Positions 12,085-24,909 are shown, numbered from the stretch's first letter. The stretch is DNA of 64,000 nt from Cunninghamia lanceolata (GCA_027924645.1 BSBN01001343.1:1550001-1614000); one strand, 5' to 3'. Made by a program: numbers and translations. Notes: generated from the sequence alone by a model not told the origin.

Positions 12085-12917
12085 TGATGTAGGATCATCC
12101 CTGGTTCAAGAGCAATCTTGCATCAACCAAAAAAATTTGCATTTCAGTTTGTTTCTTTCATTTTTTAGTTCAATTCAGGTAGTTCAGTCAGTAGCAGTTT
12201 CTATATTTTGGTTTGCATTCTACCGTAGTTGCATTTCAGATCTTGTGGAATTGGACTTAGCATATGGATTCATTCATGCACATCATATCTGAATCTCAGA
12301 GCATTTGGTTAAGGTACCAGAAAGATATCACTATCAAAAGATCAACTATTTTCTCAGAACAGAGCATCCTAACAGTCTTAAACAATCAGCTAAAGGAGAA
12401 GACTTGTAAAGCATTTCTCGACCTTTGAAGCTTAATGACACATCATTTAATATTGTTTGGTTTGTGGCTAACCTTCCCTAAGATCCGCACATCATTCCAT
12501 TCATTTGCGGAGGAGTTCTATTTATTGAGGTCTGACCTATCCATGTACACATGTTACAACTCTTCATTGGAGATTGTGATCTTCCTTGGCAAACGCAAAG
12601 GAATCTTTTGTAGTAGAGATGATATTTATTGATGTAACAGATATATATTCATGATATAGACATAGTTGATAGTTTAGATTTTGTGTGAAGGACCTTTAAA
12701 GCTATATCCTGTGCATATTCTGATATTTTGTAATCAGGCCTATGAGCCCTAATTGTAGGCCCGTACATTGCCAGCTAATCTATATTTGAATTCTATGATA
12801 TATTGAATGACTAAATTTACAATTGCTTCATATCTTTGAGTTGTTTCTGTTGTGTTTACTCTAGCTACATAGTCTGGATAGTTCACTTTGAGGACCCTCT
12901 TAACCATGACTGCACCA
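12085..12917 (+). repeat. element A 5' LTR
   Basis: 833 bp, begins TGATGTAGGATCATCC and ends TGCACCA. The primer site TGGTATCAAAGAG follows at 12920, a decayed version of the initiator-Met site. Confidence 0.85.
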
Positions 12918-13104
12918 AGTGGTATCAAAGAGAAAGTTTGAATATTTGGGACCGAATTGAGCAAAGTTGGCAAAGGATTTCTGTAAGATCTTGTTGTAGA
13001 TAGATCACCAAATCTAAGGTAGGTTACCTGTGTCACAACCGATCGTTGATTGTGAGGCAGTTGTCACCTTGTAGCCCGATCACCGAAATTGAGATAGTTT
13101 ACAA

Positions 13105-14756
13105 TTGATCCTAGGAAGAATACCACTGAGGAGAGTCCCTACTATTGGAACAATGGCTAGAAGAATGGATGAGATGATGGAAATGATGAAAACAATGAGA
13201 ATTCGATTGGATGTTGTCGAGGAAGATAGGCGAAGAGGATTGACACCTAGACCTAATGTTGAAAGTGATGATGAAGAGGAATTTCAATCTGTTGAACAAA
13301 TTGGTGAAACCCTAGGAGGTGATGAAGAAGAAGAATCAAATCAAGCAAAGATGTTGTGAGCTATTTCAAAGATCAGAAAGAGACCTAGAGTTGATGTACC
13401 TAATTACACTGGCAATTTGAACCTTGAGGAGTTGATCGACTGGATAAATGACATGGAAGAGTACTTTGAATATGAAGAAGTTGAGGATCCAGAGAAGGTG
13501 AAATTTGCAAAGACAAAGTTGAAAGCACATGCTGCTATATGGTGGAAGGAAGTTCAATTGGATAGAAATAGGAGAGGAAAAGAAAAGATTACAAAATGGG
13601 ATAGGATGGTGACAAAATTGAAGAACCAGTTTGTACCTGCTGACTATGAGTCGGAGTTGTTGAAGAGATTGTAGAACTTGAGACAAAAGGAGAAATCTGT
13701 GAAGGAATACATTGAATAATTTCATAAGATGATCAAAAGGATAGGACAAAGTGAAGCAAGCAAAGAGAAAGTGGATAGATACATCAATGGACTAAGATTG
13801 AACATTCAAGAAGAACTAAGTTTGGTGAGGATGACAACAATAGAAGAAGCATATCAGAGACAGAGAGGCAGAGGAGGTAAATTTTAGAGAGGTAGAACAT
13901 TTTCCAGAGGAGAGAGATTATTTGTGGAGCAAAATAGACAAGAGAACACATTCAAGGGGGATAAGGATAACAATGCATACCAAAGAGATGACAAAAATTT
14001 TTACCGCAGAGGAAAATCTAGTCTATATCGGAGTGAAAGATATAGAAGAGAAGGAAGAGGACCTGATAGGAAAACATTCAGAGGCACTTGTTTCAAGCGT
14101 GGAGGTGAAGGACATAGAGAATTTGAATGTAATCAGGGGAGTGCAAGCAAGAGGACAGAGAATGGTGGAAGAGAAGCCTACATGGAAGAACAATCAGTTG
14201 GATCACATAGTTTAGTTGGAAAACCTAAGAAAGGAGAATCACTTGTGATGAGGAGAGCATTTTTTTAAGCAGAGACAAATGAGGAACCACTGCAGAGGAA
14301 AAGGTTGTTCAAAACTAGATGCAAATCAGGAGGTAAATGTTGTAAAGTTGTAATTGATAGTGGTAGTTCAGATAATCAGAGGAGATGGTGACTAAGCTGA
14401 AGTTGGAAAGATTGAAACACCTTAAGCCCTATCAGATAGCCTGCATTTAGGATGATCAAAAGGTACTGGGGAGTGAACAATGTTTGGTGATATTTAATAT
14501 TGAATCTTATCATCATGAAGTCTTGTGTGATATTATGCCTATGGATGTATGTCATATCTTGTTGGGTAGAGTTTGGCAGTATGATAGGAAAGCTATACAT
14601 GATGGGAGAAAGAATACATACACTATCTACATTCAAATGATTACATACTTCTTTGTCCTAAGAGTGAAGTATGTGGGAATACTAGAATCTGTTTGGTAGA
14701 TGGAAGAAAAATTTTGGATGGTTTGAGACATGAGAATATGTGTTATGCCTTGATTC
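13105..14756 (+). pseudogene. element A gag and protease (broken)
   Basis: A Gag-like frame opens with a helical region (MARRMDEMMEMMK) and an acidic linker. It continues through a retrotransposon Gag core (AAIWWKEVQLD, about 13530) to an Arg-rich part with a degenerate zinc knuckle at about 14090-14130, where the second Cys is Arg (CFKRGGEGHREFEC). The protease DSGSS is readable at about 14355 but loses a few bases right after it. Compared with copy B there is a deletion of roughly 48 bp near 13855, and the initiator ATG seen in B has mutated away. In-frame stops include 13357 and 13672. The frame ends where B inserted. Confidence 0.75.
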
Positions 14757-14761
14757 CTAAG
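14757..14761 (+). repeat. TSD of element B, left copy (CTAAG)
   Basis: CTAAG at 14757-14761 recurs at 21171-21175 directly after B's right LTR. A's pol sequence (AAGCCT...) resumes there and matches B's own sequence at the corresponding point (about 17468). Confidence 0.85.
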
Positions 14762-15570
14762 TGATGCAAGAGCATCCTTGGTTCAAGAGCAATCTTGCAT
14801 CAACCAAAAATATTTGTAGTTCAGTTTGTTTCTTCTCATTTTCCAGTTTAGTCAGAAGCAGTTTTAGCTTGTGGTCCAATATTAGCATTTCGCATCTCGC
14901 AGATCTAGACGTAGCATCTACATTCATTCATATACATCATATCAAGAATTTAGAGCATTTGGATCAGTTAACAAAAAAATATTGCTATCAGAAGTTGATT
15001 GTTTTCTCAAAGCAGAGCATTCTAATAGTTCCTGGTAATCAGCTAAAGGAGAAGGCTTGTGGAAGCATTTCTGAATCTTCGGAGCTTAATGACACATCAT
15101 TCAATGATCTTTGGTTTGTGGTCGACCTTCCTTGGAGATCCATACCTCATTCCATTCATTTACCAGAAGTATTCTATGCATTTAGGTTTGACCTATCTAT
15201 GAACATGTTACAGCTCTTCATTGGAGTTTGTGGCCTTCCTTAGCCGATGCGGAGGAATCTATTGGTCTAGAAATGATATATATTGATGTAATAGATCCTT
15301 AGGAAAGTAGCTATTCACCTAAGAAAGATCTAATCATTTAGATTTTGTGCAAAGGAGCCTCAAAGCTTTATCTTGTGCATGTATGTAATCAGGCCTTTGA
15401 GCCCAGTTGTAAGCCTGCATGATGCCAACTGATCTCTATTTGAATTCTATGATATACTAAATGATTGAATCTACGTTTATTCCATTTCTTTGAGTTGTTT
15501 CCATTGTGTTTACTCTTGCTTCATGATCCGGATAGTTCATTCTTTGAACCCTCCTACCATGACTACACTA
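14762..15570 (+). repeat. element B 5' LTR
   Basis: 809 bp, starts TGATGCAAGAGCATCC. The first 42 bases also contain a 10-bp inverted repeat (TGATGCAAGA ... TCTTGCATCA). It ends ACACTA, probably a mutated ACACCA. Confidence 0.85.
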
Positions 15571-15572
15571 AG

Positions 15573-15585
15573 TGGTATTAGAGTG
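15573..15585 (+). promoter_or_regulatory. element B primer binding site
   Basis: TGGTATTAGAGTG lies two bases after the LTR. It is the initiator-Met primer site with C-to-T changes. Confidence 0.7.
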
Positions 15586-15758
15586 AAAGTTTGATTCTTT
15601 GGAGTGAATTGGCTAAGGGGATTCTGTAAGATCTTGTTGTAAGTAGATCACCAATCTGAGGTAGGTTACTTGTGTGCAACCGATCATTGATTGAGAGGCA
15701 GTTGTCGCTTGTAGCCCGATCGCTGAACCTGAGGCAGTTTACACTTGATCCTAAGAAG

Positions 15759-17603
15759 ATGCCGCCATGGAGTATTCCTCCTATTGGTACAATGGCTAAT
15801 AGAATGGATGAGATGATGGAATTGATGAGAACAATGTGAATTCATTTGGATGTTGTTGAAGAAGATAGGTGAAGAGGATTAACACCGAGACCTAATGTTG
15901 AAAGTGATGATGAAAAAGAATTTCAATCTACCGAACAAACTAGAAAAACCCTAGAAGGTAATGAAGAGGAAGAATCAGATCAGATAAAGATGTTGCAAGC
16001 TATTTCAAAGATTGGAAAGATACCTAGAGTTGATGTACCAAACTATATTAGTAATTTGAACCCTGAAGAATTGATTGACTAGATAAATGATATGGAAGAA
16101 TACTTTGAATATGAATAAATTGAAGATCCGCAGAAGGTAAAATTTGCAAAGACAAAGTTGAAGGGACATGCTGCTATATGGTGGAAAGAAGTTTAGTTAG
16201 AAATAAATAGAAGAGGAAAAGAAAAGATTACAAAGTGGGATAGGATGGTGACAAAGTTGAAGAATTAGTTTATACCTGCTGACTATGAGTTGGAGTTGTT
16301 GAAAAGATTGCAAAACTTAAGACAAAAGGAGAAATTTGTGAAGGAGTACATTGAAGAATTTCATAAAATGATCATACGAATAGGACATAGTGAAGTAAAC
16401 AAGGAGAAAATCGCAAGATACATCAATGGACTGAGATTGAACATTCAAGAAGAACTAAGTTTGGCAAGGATGACATCTTTGGAAGAAGCATATCAGTTTT
16501 CCCTAAAAGTTGAAGAGAAGCTAAATAAGAGACATGATTAGAGACAGAGAGGCAGAGGAGGTAAATTTTAGAGAGGTAGAGCATTTTTCAGATATGATAG
16601 ATCATTTGTGGAATAAAACAAGTTTGACAGCCCATTTAAGAAGGATGACAGAGATAATAATGCTTATCGAAGAGATGACAAAAATGTTTACTAGAGAGGA
16701 AGCCCTAGTGCATATCGGAATGAAGGATACAGAAGAGAAGGAAGAGGATTTGATAAGAGGACATTCAGAGGTACTTGTTTCAAGTGTGGAGGTGAAGGAC
16801 ATAGAGAATTTGAGTGTAATCAGGGTAGTACAAGAAAGAGGATAGAAAATAGTGGAAGAGTAGCCTATGTTGAAGAAGAACCTATTGAATCACCTAGTTC
16901 TATTGGTAAACCTTAGAAAAGAGAATCATTGGTGATGAGGAGAGCACTATTTGAAATAGAAACAAATGAGGAACCATCACAAAGGAAAAGTCTATTCAGG
17001 ACTAGATGCAAATCCAGAGGTAAGTGTTGTAAAGTTGTAATTGATAGTGGTAGTTTAGATAACCTAGTTTCAGAGGAGATGGTGACTAAGCTGAAGTTGG
17101 AAAGATTGAAACACCCTAAGACCTATCAAATAGCATGGATTCAAGATGATCATAAGGTACTGGTGAGTGAGCAATGTTTGGTAAACTTTCATAGTGGATC
17201 TTATCATGATGAAGTCTTGTGTGATATTATGCCTATGGATGTATGCCATATCTTGTTGGGTAGAGCTTAGCAGTATGATAGAAAAGCTATACATGATGGG
17301 AGAAAGAATACTTACACTATAATAGAAAATGGGAAAAGAATTACTTTGATTCCTTTGGAAGATGGTCCTAAAGATCTAGTATGTGGAAATGCTAGAATCT
17401 GTTTGGTAGATGGAAGAAAATTTTTGGATGGTTTGAGACATGAGAATATGTGTTATGCCTTGATTCCTAAGAAGCCTCAAGCATTGAAGAAAGAGACTGA
17501 AGAATCACAACTTGAGGAAATAAGAGAGTTACTAATAGAGTATGAAGATGTCATATCAGATAATATGCCTGATGGATCTTACACTACAAGAAAGTTTGCC
17601 TAA
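15759..17603 (+). pseudogene. element B gag-protease (nonsense-riddled)
   Basis: The start ATG at 15759 has good context (AAGATGCCGCCATGG) and leads into MPPW...GTMANRMDEMM. The same frame carries the Gag core (GHAAIWWKE about 16165; YINGLRLNIQEELSLARM about 16420-16475). It then carries an intact CCHC zinc knuckle CFKCGGEGHREFEC at 16776-16817 and the protease DSGS at 17043-17054, then CDIMPMDVCHILLGR near 17220-17268. Numerous in-frame stops (for example near 15834, 15867, 16081 and 16539) break it. Most sit where element A has Arg, Trp or Gln codons. Gag packages element RNA and the protease matures the polyprotein. Confidence 0.8.
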
Positions 17604-18555
17604 TAAAGTAGCACACCAGATGACACTAGCAGAGAATGAAGAACTGAATAGACAGATACAAGAATTGTTGAGGAAAGGTTTGATTAGAGAAATCTTGAGT
17701 CCTTGTGCAGTACCTACAGTGTTAGCACCGAAGAAGGATGGAGAATGGAGAATGTGTACCGATTCTAGAGCAATAAACAAGATTACAATTAAGTATATAT
17801 TTCTTTTACCTAGGATGGATGATATCATGGATTGTTTGAGTGGAGCAAAATATTTCACAAAGATAGATTTGAAGAGTGGATACCATCAGATTAGAATCAA
17901 AGAAGGAGATGAATGGAAGACTACTTTTAAGACAAATGAAGGATTGTATGAGTGGTTAGTGATGCCCTTTGGATTGATAAATGTACCAAGTACTTTCATG
18001 AGGTTGATGAATGAAGTCTTGAAGAAATTCTTGGGTAAGTTTGTGATTGTATACTTGGATGATATTCTGATTTTTAGTAAGACAAAAAAGGAACATTTGT
18101 GGCATATTAGACAAGTTTTACAAAGATTGAGGGAAGAGAAATTGTTGATAAACATCACGAAGTGTAGTTTCATGAAGGAAGAGTTGGTATATTTGGGATT
18201 TGTGATTTTTGGGAAAGGATTGAAGATGGACCCTGAGAAGGTAAGAGAAATTTTTGAATGGCCTACACTGGAGAGCATTGGAGAGGTTAGATCATTCCAT
18301 GGATTGGCTAGTTTCTACTGGAAGTTCATCAGAAATTTCAGTTCAGTTTGTAATCCTATGATAGAGACAATGAGAGGTGACAAAAAAGATTTCACATGGA
18401 CATCAGGAGCAAAGAAAAGTTTTGAGTTGTTGAAGAAGAAAGTGACAAAGCAACCTATTTTGGCATTACCAGATTTCAATAAGATATTTCAAGTTGATTC
18501 TGATGCAAGTGGAAGTGCAATTGGAGTAGTATTAAGTCAACAAGTAGACCTGTAG
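17542..18555 (+). CDS. element B reverse transcriptase and start of RNase H
   Basis: A 337-codon open stretch holds a nearly complete Ty3/gypsy RT. It contains [30 protein letters not shown], the catalytic YLDD at 18052-18063 followed by ILIFS, and [10 protein letters not shown]. The thumb/connection [12 protein letters not shown] leads into the RNase H start ([13 protein letters not shown]). It reads in a different frame from the upstream gag-protease because about 40 bp present in element A is missing near 17570-17590. It ends at a 1-bp deletion near 18541, after which RNase H continues in the third frame. RT copies the element RNA to cDNA. This fragment would not be made as part of a working polyprotein. 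Confidence 0.85.
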   Translation: MKMSYQIICLMDLTLQESLPNKVAHQMTLAENEELNRQIQELLRKGLIREILSPCAVPTVLAPKKDGEWRMCTDSRAINKITIKYIFLLPRMDDIMDCLSGAKYFTKIDLKSGYHQIRIKEGDEWKTTFKTNEGLYEWLVMPFGLINVPSTFMRLMNEVLKKFLGKFVIVYLDDILIFSKTKKEHLWHIRQVLQRLREEKLLINITKCSFMKEELVYLGFVIFGKGLKMDPEKVREIFEWPTLESIGEVRSFHGLASFYWKFIRNFSSVCNPMIETMRGDKKDFTWTSGAKKSFELLKKKVTKQPILALPDFNKIFQVDSDASGSAIGVVLSQQVDL

Positions 18556-20317
18556 CATATTTCAGTGAGAAGTTGAATGATGTAAGGAGAAGATATTCAT
18601 TTTATGATCAAGAGTTTTATGCCATAATTCAAGCCTTGAAGAAGTGGAGACATTACTTTTTTCCTAAGGAGTTTGTGTTGTATACAGATCATCAAGCTTT
18701 GTAATATTTGAATAGTCAAGGTAAGTTGAATCAAAGACATATGAGATGGGTAGAGTTCATGTAAAGTTATACTTTTGTGTTGAAACATAGGAGTGGAAAA
18801 TCAAATAAAGTTGTTGATGCATTGAGTAGAAGAAGAAACTTGTTGACAGAGATGAGAGTTGAAGTGTTGGGTTTTGATGAATTGAAGAACATGTATGAGG
18901 GAGAGACTAATTTTGTAGAACCTTGGAAAGCATGTAAGGAACCTGTTGTGACAGATAGGAGTAAGTGGTTAGACTATTTCATTCAAGAAGATATGTTGTT
19001 CAAAGGAAGTAAGTTATGCATACCTAGAAGTTCAATGAGAGACAATTTGATCAAGGAGAAACATAGTGGTGGATTGGCAAGACATTTTGGCATTCATAAG
19101 ATAGTGGCTTTGGTGAGTGAAAATTACTTTTGGCCTTAGATACATAAATATGTTTAGAGATTTGTGTAGATTTGTAGAGTTTGTCAAGTTGCAAAAGGAA
19201 GTAGTCAGAATACTAGATTGTATAAACCTTTGACAATACCAGAGAGACCTTGGGAAGATATAAGCATGGATTTTGTAATGGGATTACCTAAGACACAGAG
19301 AGTACATGATTCAATATTTGTAGTGGTGGACAAATTTTCAAAGATGGCTCAGTTCATACCTTATAAGAAGAGAACTGATGCAGTGCATGTAGCTGACTTA
19401 TTTTTCAAAGAGATTGTGAGATTGCATGGATTGCCTAAGAATATAGTTTCAGACAGAGACACAAAGTTTGTTGGATACTTTTGGAGGACACTTTAGAAGA
19501 AGATGAAGATAGATTTGAAGTTTAGTTCAACTTTTCATCCACAAACAGATGGACAGACATAGGTAATGAATAGGAGCTTGGGAAACTTGTTGAGATATTT
19601 GGTTGGAGAAAAGACATGAAGTTGGGATTTGATTCTTTCACAAGCAGAGTTTGTATACAATAATTCAATAAATGGGAGTACCGAAAGAACAACTTTTGAG
19701 ATTGATACCAGAGTAAATCCTAGAGGAGTTGCATAATTGATAGATATTAGTATAGAGGAAAAGAGGAGTGCAGAAGCAGAAGAATTTGTAGACCACATGA
19801 AGATAGTGCATAATTAGGTGAAGAAACATTTGGAGGATATGAATAGTAAGTACAAAGAGAAGGCTAATGAGAAGAGAAGGCATAAGGAATTTGAAGTGGG
19901 AGATGAACTAATCGTGTACTTGAGAAAAGAAAGATTTCTAGTGGGGACATATAACAAGTTGAAGATGAAGAAGTTTGGACCTTGTAAGATACTTAGAAGA
20001 TTTGATTTAGGCAATGCATATGAAATGGAGCACTGGAGACATTGGGTATTTCACCTATTTTCAACATTACATATCTACATCAATATCATGAAGCAGAGTT
20101 CAATGATAGCATGGAAGAAGAGTTGAAGAAGTAATTACCACACAAAGCACTGGAATAGATTGAAGACATTTTGGACAGTAGAGTTAGACGCAACACTAGA
20201 GGAAGACAATACAAAGAATATCTTATGAAGTGGAAAGGCAGACCGGAAGAAGATTCATCATGGATTTCTCAAGATGAGGTGGACTATCTTGGTTCTCCCC
20301 CAGCCCCAACAAAGTGA
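18556..20317 (+). pseudogene. element B RNase H, integrase and chromodomain (broken)
   Basis: RNase H resumes after the frameshift (RRYSFYDQEFYAIIQALKKWRHYF near 18590-18660; the second motif ends VVDALSRR). The integrase zinc-binding His/Cys region is at about 19055-19195. The catalytic core has MDFV near 19268 and SDRDTKF near 19449. At the third catalytic position, in GQT-x-V near 19558, the Glu codon is TAG. Further stops occur at 19137, 19494 and 19814. A 1-bp deletion near 20040 moves the chromodomain (ILDSRV...YLMKWKG, 20168-20240) to another frame, where the ORF stops with TGA at 20315-20317. Confidence 0.8.
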
Positions 20318-20348
20318 GAGACTCACTTTTTCAATAACCCTGAATGCC

Positions 20349-21170
20349 TAATGCAGGAGCATCCCTAGTTCAAGAGAAATCTTGCATCAACCAAAAACAT
20401 TTGCAGTTCAGTTTGTTTCTTCTCATTTTCTAGTTCAATTCAAAGCAGTTCAGTTAGAAGTAGTTTTAGCTTGTGGTCTGATATTGGCATTTCACATCTT
20501 GTGGATCAAGACTTAGCATCTACATTCATTCATATACATCATATCATGAATTGAGAGCATTTGGATCAGTTATCAGAAAGATATCGCTATGAAAAGTTGA
20601 TTGTTTTCTCAGAGTAGAGCATTCTAATAGTTCCTGCAATCAACTAAAGGAGAAGACTTGCGGAAGCATTTCCTGATCTTTGGAACCTAATGACACATCA
20701 TTCAACAATCTTTGGTTCATGGCCAGACTTCCTTAGAGATCTGCACCTCATTCCATTCATTTACTGGAAGTGTTCTATGCATTTAGGTCTGACCTATCTG
20801 TGAACATGTTACAACTCTTCATTGGAGTTTGTGACCTTCCTTAGCTAACATGGAGGAATCTATTGGCTAGAAATGATATATATTGATGTAATAGATCCTT
20901 AGGAAAGTATCTATTCACCTAAGAAAGATCTAATCGTTTAGATTTTGTGCGAAGAAGCCTCAAAGCTTTATCTTGTGCATGTATGTAATTAGGCCTTTGA
21001 GCCCAGTTGTAAGCCCACATGATGCCAGCCAATCTCTATTTGAATTCTATGATATACTGAATGACTGAATCTACATTTATTTCATTTCTTTGAGTTGTTT
21101 CTATTGTGTTTACTCTTGTTGCATGGTTCAGATAGTTCATTCTGTGAACCCTCCTACCATGATTGCACCA
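20349..21170 (+). repeat. element B 3' LTR
   Basis: 822 bp. It begins TAATGCAGGAGCATCC (TG changed to TA) and ends GATTGCACCA. No clear polypurine tract precedes it; the flank is pyrimidine-rich (CACTTTTTCAATAACCC). Confidence 0.85.
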
Positions 21171-24038
21171 CTAAGAAGCCTGCAACATTAGAGAAGGCGA
21201 TTGAATCACAACCAAAGGAGGTAACTAAGTTTCTAATAGAGTATGAAGACATCATATCAGACAATGTACCTGAAGAATTGCCACCAATTAGGAGTATCAG
21301 TCATCACATGGATCTTATGCCTAGAGCTAGTTTACCTAACAAAGCAGCACATAGAATGACACCGTCAAAGAATGAAGAACTGAATAGATAGATACAAGAA
21401 TTGTTGAGGAAAGATTTGATCAGAGAAAGTTTGAGCCCTTGTGTAGTACCTACAGTGTTAGTACCTATAAAAGATGGAGAAAGGAGAATGTGTACAGACT
21501 CTAGAGAAATAAAGAAAATCACAGTTAACTATAGATTCCCTTTACCTAGGATGGATGATATCATGGATTGTGTGAGTGGAGAAAGATATTTCACAAAGAT
21601 AGATTTGAAGAGTGGATACCATTAGATCATAATTAGAGGAGATGAATGGAAGACTGCTTTTAAGACAAATGAAGGATTGTATGAGTGGTTTGTGATGCCC
21701 TTTGGATTGACAAATGCGTCGAGTACTTTCAAGAGATTGATGAATGAAGTCTTAAAGAAATTCTTGGGTAAGTTTGTTATTGTATACTTTGATGACATTT
21801 TGATTTTTAGTTAGACAAAAGAGGAACATTTGTGGCATATTAGACAAGTATTGCAAAGGTTAAGAGAAGAGAAATTGTTGATAAACATCAAGAAATGTAG
21901 TTTCATGAAGGAAGAATTGGTATATTTGGGATTTGTGATTTCTGTGGAAGGATTGAAGATGGACCCTGAGAAAGTAAGAGCAATTATTGAATGTCATACA
22001 CCAGAGAGCATTAGAGAAGTCAGATCATTTCATGGATTAGCTAGTTTCTACTAGAAGATCATCAAACATTTCAGTTCAGTATGTAACCCTACGATAGAGA
22101 CCATGAGAGGTGATAGAAAAGATTTCAAGTGGACATCAGGAGTGGATAAAAGTTTTGAGTTGTTGAAGCAGAAAGTGATAGAGCAACCTGTTTTGGCATT
22201 ACTAGATTTCAATAAGGTATTTCAAGTAGATTGTGATGCAAGTGGGAATGTAATAGGAGCACTGTTAAGTCAAGAAGGTAGACCTGTAGCATATTTTAGT
22301 GAGAAGTTGAATGATGCGAGGAGAAGATATTCAATTTAGGATCAAGAGTTCTATGCCGTAATTCAAGCCTTGAAGAAGTGGAGACATTACTTGTTTTGTG
22401 TTGTATATAGATCATCAAGATTTGCAATCTTTGAATAGTCAAGGTAAGTTGAATCAGAGACATATGAGGTGGGTACAATTCATCTAGAGTTATACTTTTG
22501 TGTTGAAGCATTGGAGTGGAAAATCAAACAAAGTTGCAGATGCATTAAGTAGAAGGAACTTGCTGACAGAGATGAAAGTTGAAGTGTTAGGTTTTCATGA
22601 GTTGAAGCATATGTATGAAGGGGACACTGATTTTGCAGAACCTTGGAAAGCATGTAGGGAACCTATTGTGATGGATAAGAGCAAGTGGTTGGATTATTTC
22701 ATTCAGGAAGATATGTTGTTCAGAGGAAATTGGTTATGCATACCTAGAAGTTCAATGAGAGATAATTTGATCAAGGAGAAACACAATGGTGGATTGGCAG
22801 GACATTTTGGCATTGATAAGATAGTAGCTTTGGTGAGTGAAAATTATTTTTGGCCTTAGATACATAAGGATGTTAGGAAATTTGTGCAAAGTTGTAGAGT
22901 TTGTCAAGTTGCAAAAGGAAGTAGTCAAAATACTGGATTGTATGAACCTTTGACAGTATCGAAGAGACCTTGGGAAGACATATGCATGGATTTTGTATTG
23001 GGATTGCCTAAGACATAGAGAGGACATGATACAATACTTGTAGAGGTGGATAGATTTTCAAAGATGGCAAATTTCATACCCTGTAAGGAGACAACTGATG
23101 TAGTGCATGTAGTTGACCTATTTTTCAAAGAGATTGTGAGATTGCATGGATTACCTAAGAGCATCATTTTAGATAGAGATACCATATTCCTTGGATACTT
23201 TTGTAAGACACTTTGGAAGAATATGAAGACATATTTGAAGTTCAGTTCAACATTTCATCCACAGACTGATGGACAGACAGAGGTCGTGAATAGGAGTTTA
23301 GCAAACTTCTTGAGATGTTTGGTTGGAGAGAAGACAGGAAGTTGGGATTTGATTCTTTCACAAGAAGAGTTTGCACACAATAACTTAGTAAATAGGAGTA
23401 CCAAAAGAACACCTTTTGAAATTGTTACTGGAGCAAACCCTTGAGGAGTAGCAGAATTGATAGATATCAGTGCAGAAGAGAAGAGAAGTACAGAAGCAAA
23501 AGAATTTGTAGAACATATGAAGACATTACAGAATTAGGTAAAGAAGCATTTAGAGAAGATGAACAGTAAGTATAAGGAACAAGCAGATGAGACGAGAAGG
23601 CATAAGGAATTTGTAGTTAGAGATGAAGTGATGGTGTACTTGAGAAAAGAAAGATTTCTAGTTGAGACATATAACAAGTTGAAGATGAAGAAGTTTGGAC
23701 CTTGTCAGATACTCAAGAAATTTGATTCAAGAAATGTATATGAAGTAGAACTACCAGAGACATTGGCTATATCACCTATTTTCAACATTGTAGACCAATA
23801 TCAGTACCATGAAGTAGAGTTTAGTGACAGCATTGAAGAAGACTTGAAGAAGCAGTTACCACAACAAGCACCGGAGTAGATTGAAGACATTTTGGATAGC
23901 AGAGTTGGACACAACACCAGAGGAAGGCAATACAAAGAATACCTTGTGAAGTGGAAAGGAAGACTAGAAGAAGATTCATCATGGATTTCTCATGTTGAGG
24001 TGGACCGTCTTGGTTTTCCTCTAGCCCTTGCAAAGTGA
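21171..24038 (+). pseudogene. element A pol: RT, RNase H, integrase, chromodomain (broken)
   Basis: A's pol resumes after B. RT motifs: [25 protein letters not shown] then TAG (21623), and the active site YFDD at 21785-21796 (Leu replaced by Phe, both Asp kept). RNase H shows FQVDCDASGNVIG near 22220, and VADALSRR near 22530. In the integrase, the His-His-Cys-Cys zinc region is at about 22780-22910 and the catalytic triad MDFV, LDRDT and GQTEV (about 22990, 23170, 23275) is complete. The C-terminal chromodomain ILDSRVGHN...YLVKWKG (about 23890-23965) usually guides integration to heterochromatin. In-frame stops at about 21389, 21623, 22045, 22857 and 23444, among others, inactivate it. Confidence 0.85.
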
Positions 24039-24069
24039 GGGACTCCCTTTTTCAATAACCCCAAATGTT

Positions 24070-24909
24070 TGATGCAAGAGCATCCCTGGTTCAAGATCAA
24101 TCTTGTATCAACCAAAAACATTTGCATTTCAATTTGTTTCTTTCATTTTTTAGTTAAGTTCATACAGTTTAGTCAGTAGCAGTTTCTATATTTTGGTTCA
24201 CATTCTACCACAATTGCATTTCAGATGTTGCAGAGCTGGACTTAGCATATGGATTCATTCATGCACATCATATCCAAATCTTAGAATTTGGTTAAGGTAC
24301 TGGAAATATATCGCTATCAGAAGATCGACTGTTTTCTCAAAACAGATCATCCTGACAATCTTAGACAATCAGCTAAAGGAGAAGACTTGTGGAGCATTTC
24401 TCAACCTTTGAAGCTTAATGACAGATCATTCAATATTGTTTGGTTTGTGGCCAACCTTCCCTGAGATCTGCATATCATTCCATTCATTTGCGAAGGAGTT
24501 CTATTCATTTAGGTCTGACCTATCCGTGTACACACGTTACATCTCTTCATTGGAGTTTGTGATCTTCCTTAGCCGATGCGGAGGAATATTTTGTATTGGA
24601 GATGATATATATTGATGTAATAGATCCTTAAGAAAGTAGTTCATGATATATAGATAGTTGGTAGTTTAGATTTTGTGCGAAGGATCTTCAAAGCTATATC
24701 CTGTGCATATTCTGATATTTTGTAATCAGGCCTGTGATCCCTAACTGTAAGCCCACATGTTGCCAGCTGATCTATATTTGAATTCTATGATATATTAAAT
24801 GATTGAATCTGCAATTGCTTCATATCTTTGAGTTGTTTCTATTGTGTTTACTCTAGCCGCATGGTCTAGATAGTTCTCTTTAAGGACCCTCTTAACTGTA
24901 ACTACACCA
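24070..24909 (+). repeat. element A 3' LTR
   Basis: 840 bp, begins TGATGCAAGAGCATCCCTGG, ends ACTACACCA, and is followed by the TSD TTTGG. It matches the 5' LTR at 12085 along its length with scattered substitutions. Confidence 0.85.

Larger units (their letters stand above)
14762..21170 (+). mobile_element. element B: chromovirus nested in element A
   Basis: A 6.4-kb element of the same family and orientation as A: LTRs 14762-15570 and 20349-21170, primer site at 15573, gag start at 15759 and a chromodomain-ending pol to 20317. It must be younger than A because it splits A's pol. It is nevertheless heavily decayed: gag has several TAG/TGA/TAA codons, pol has two 1-bp deletions (near 18541 and 20040), and the integrase catalytic Glu codon reads TAG. 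Confidence 0.9.
12085..24909 (+). mobile_element. element A: Ty3/gypsy chromovirus, interrupted by element B
   Basis: LTRs at 12085-12917 and 24070-24909 are flanked by TTTGG on both sides (12080-12084 and 24910-24914). Between them lie a primer site, gag, protease, RT, RNase H, integrase and a C-terminal chromodomain in standard Ty3/gypsy order. A second copy of the same family (B, 14762-21170) sits just upstream of the RT. Without B and its TSD, A is about 6.4 kb, the same as B. Many nonsense codons, small deletions and the loss of the original gag start make it inactive. Confidence 0.9.
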
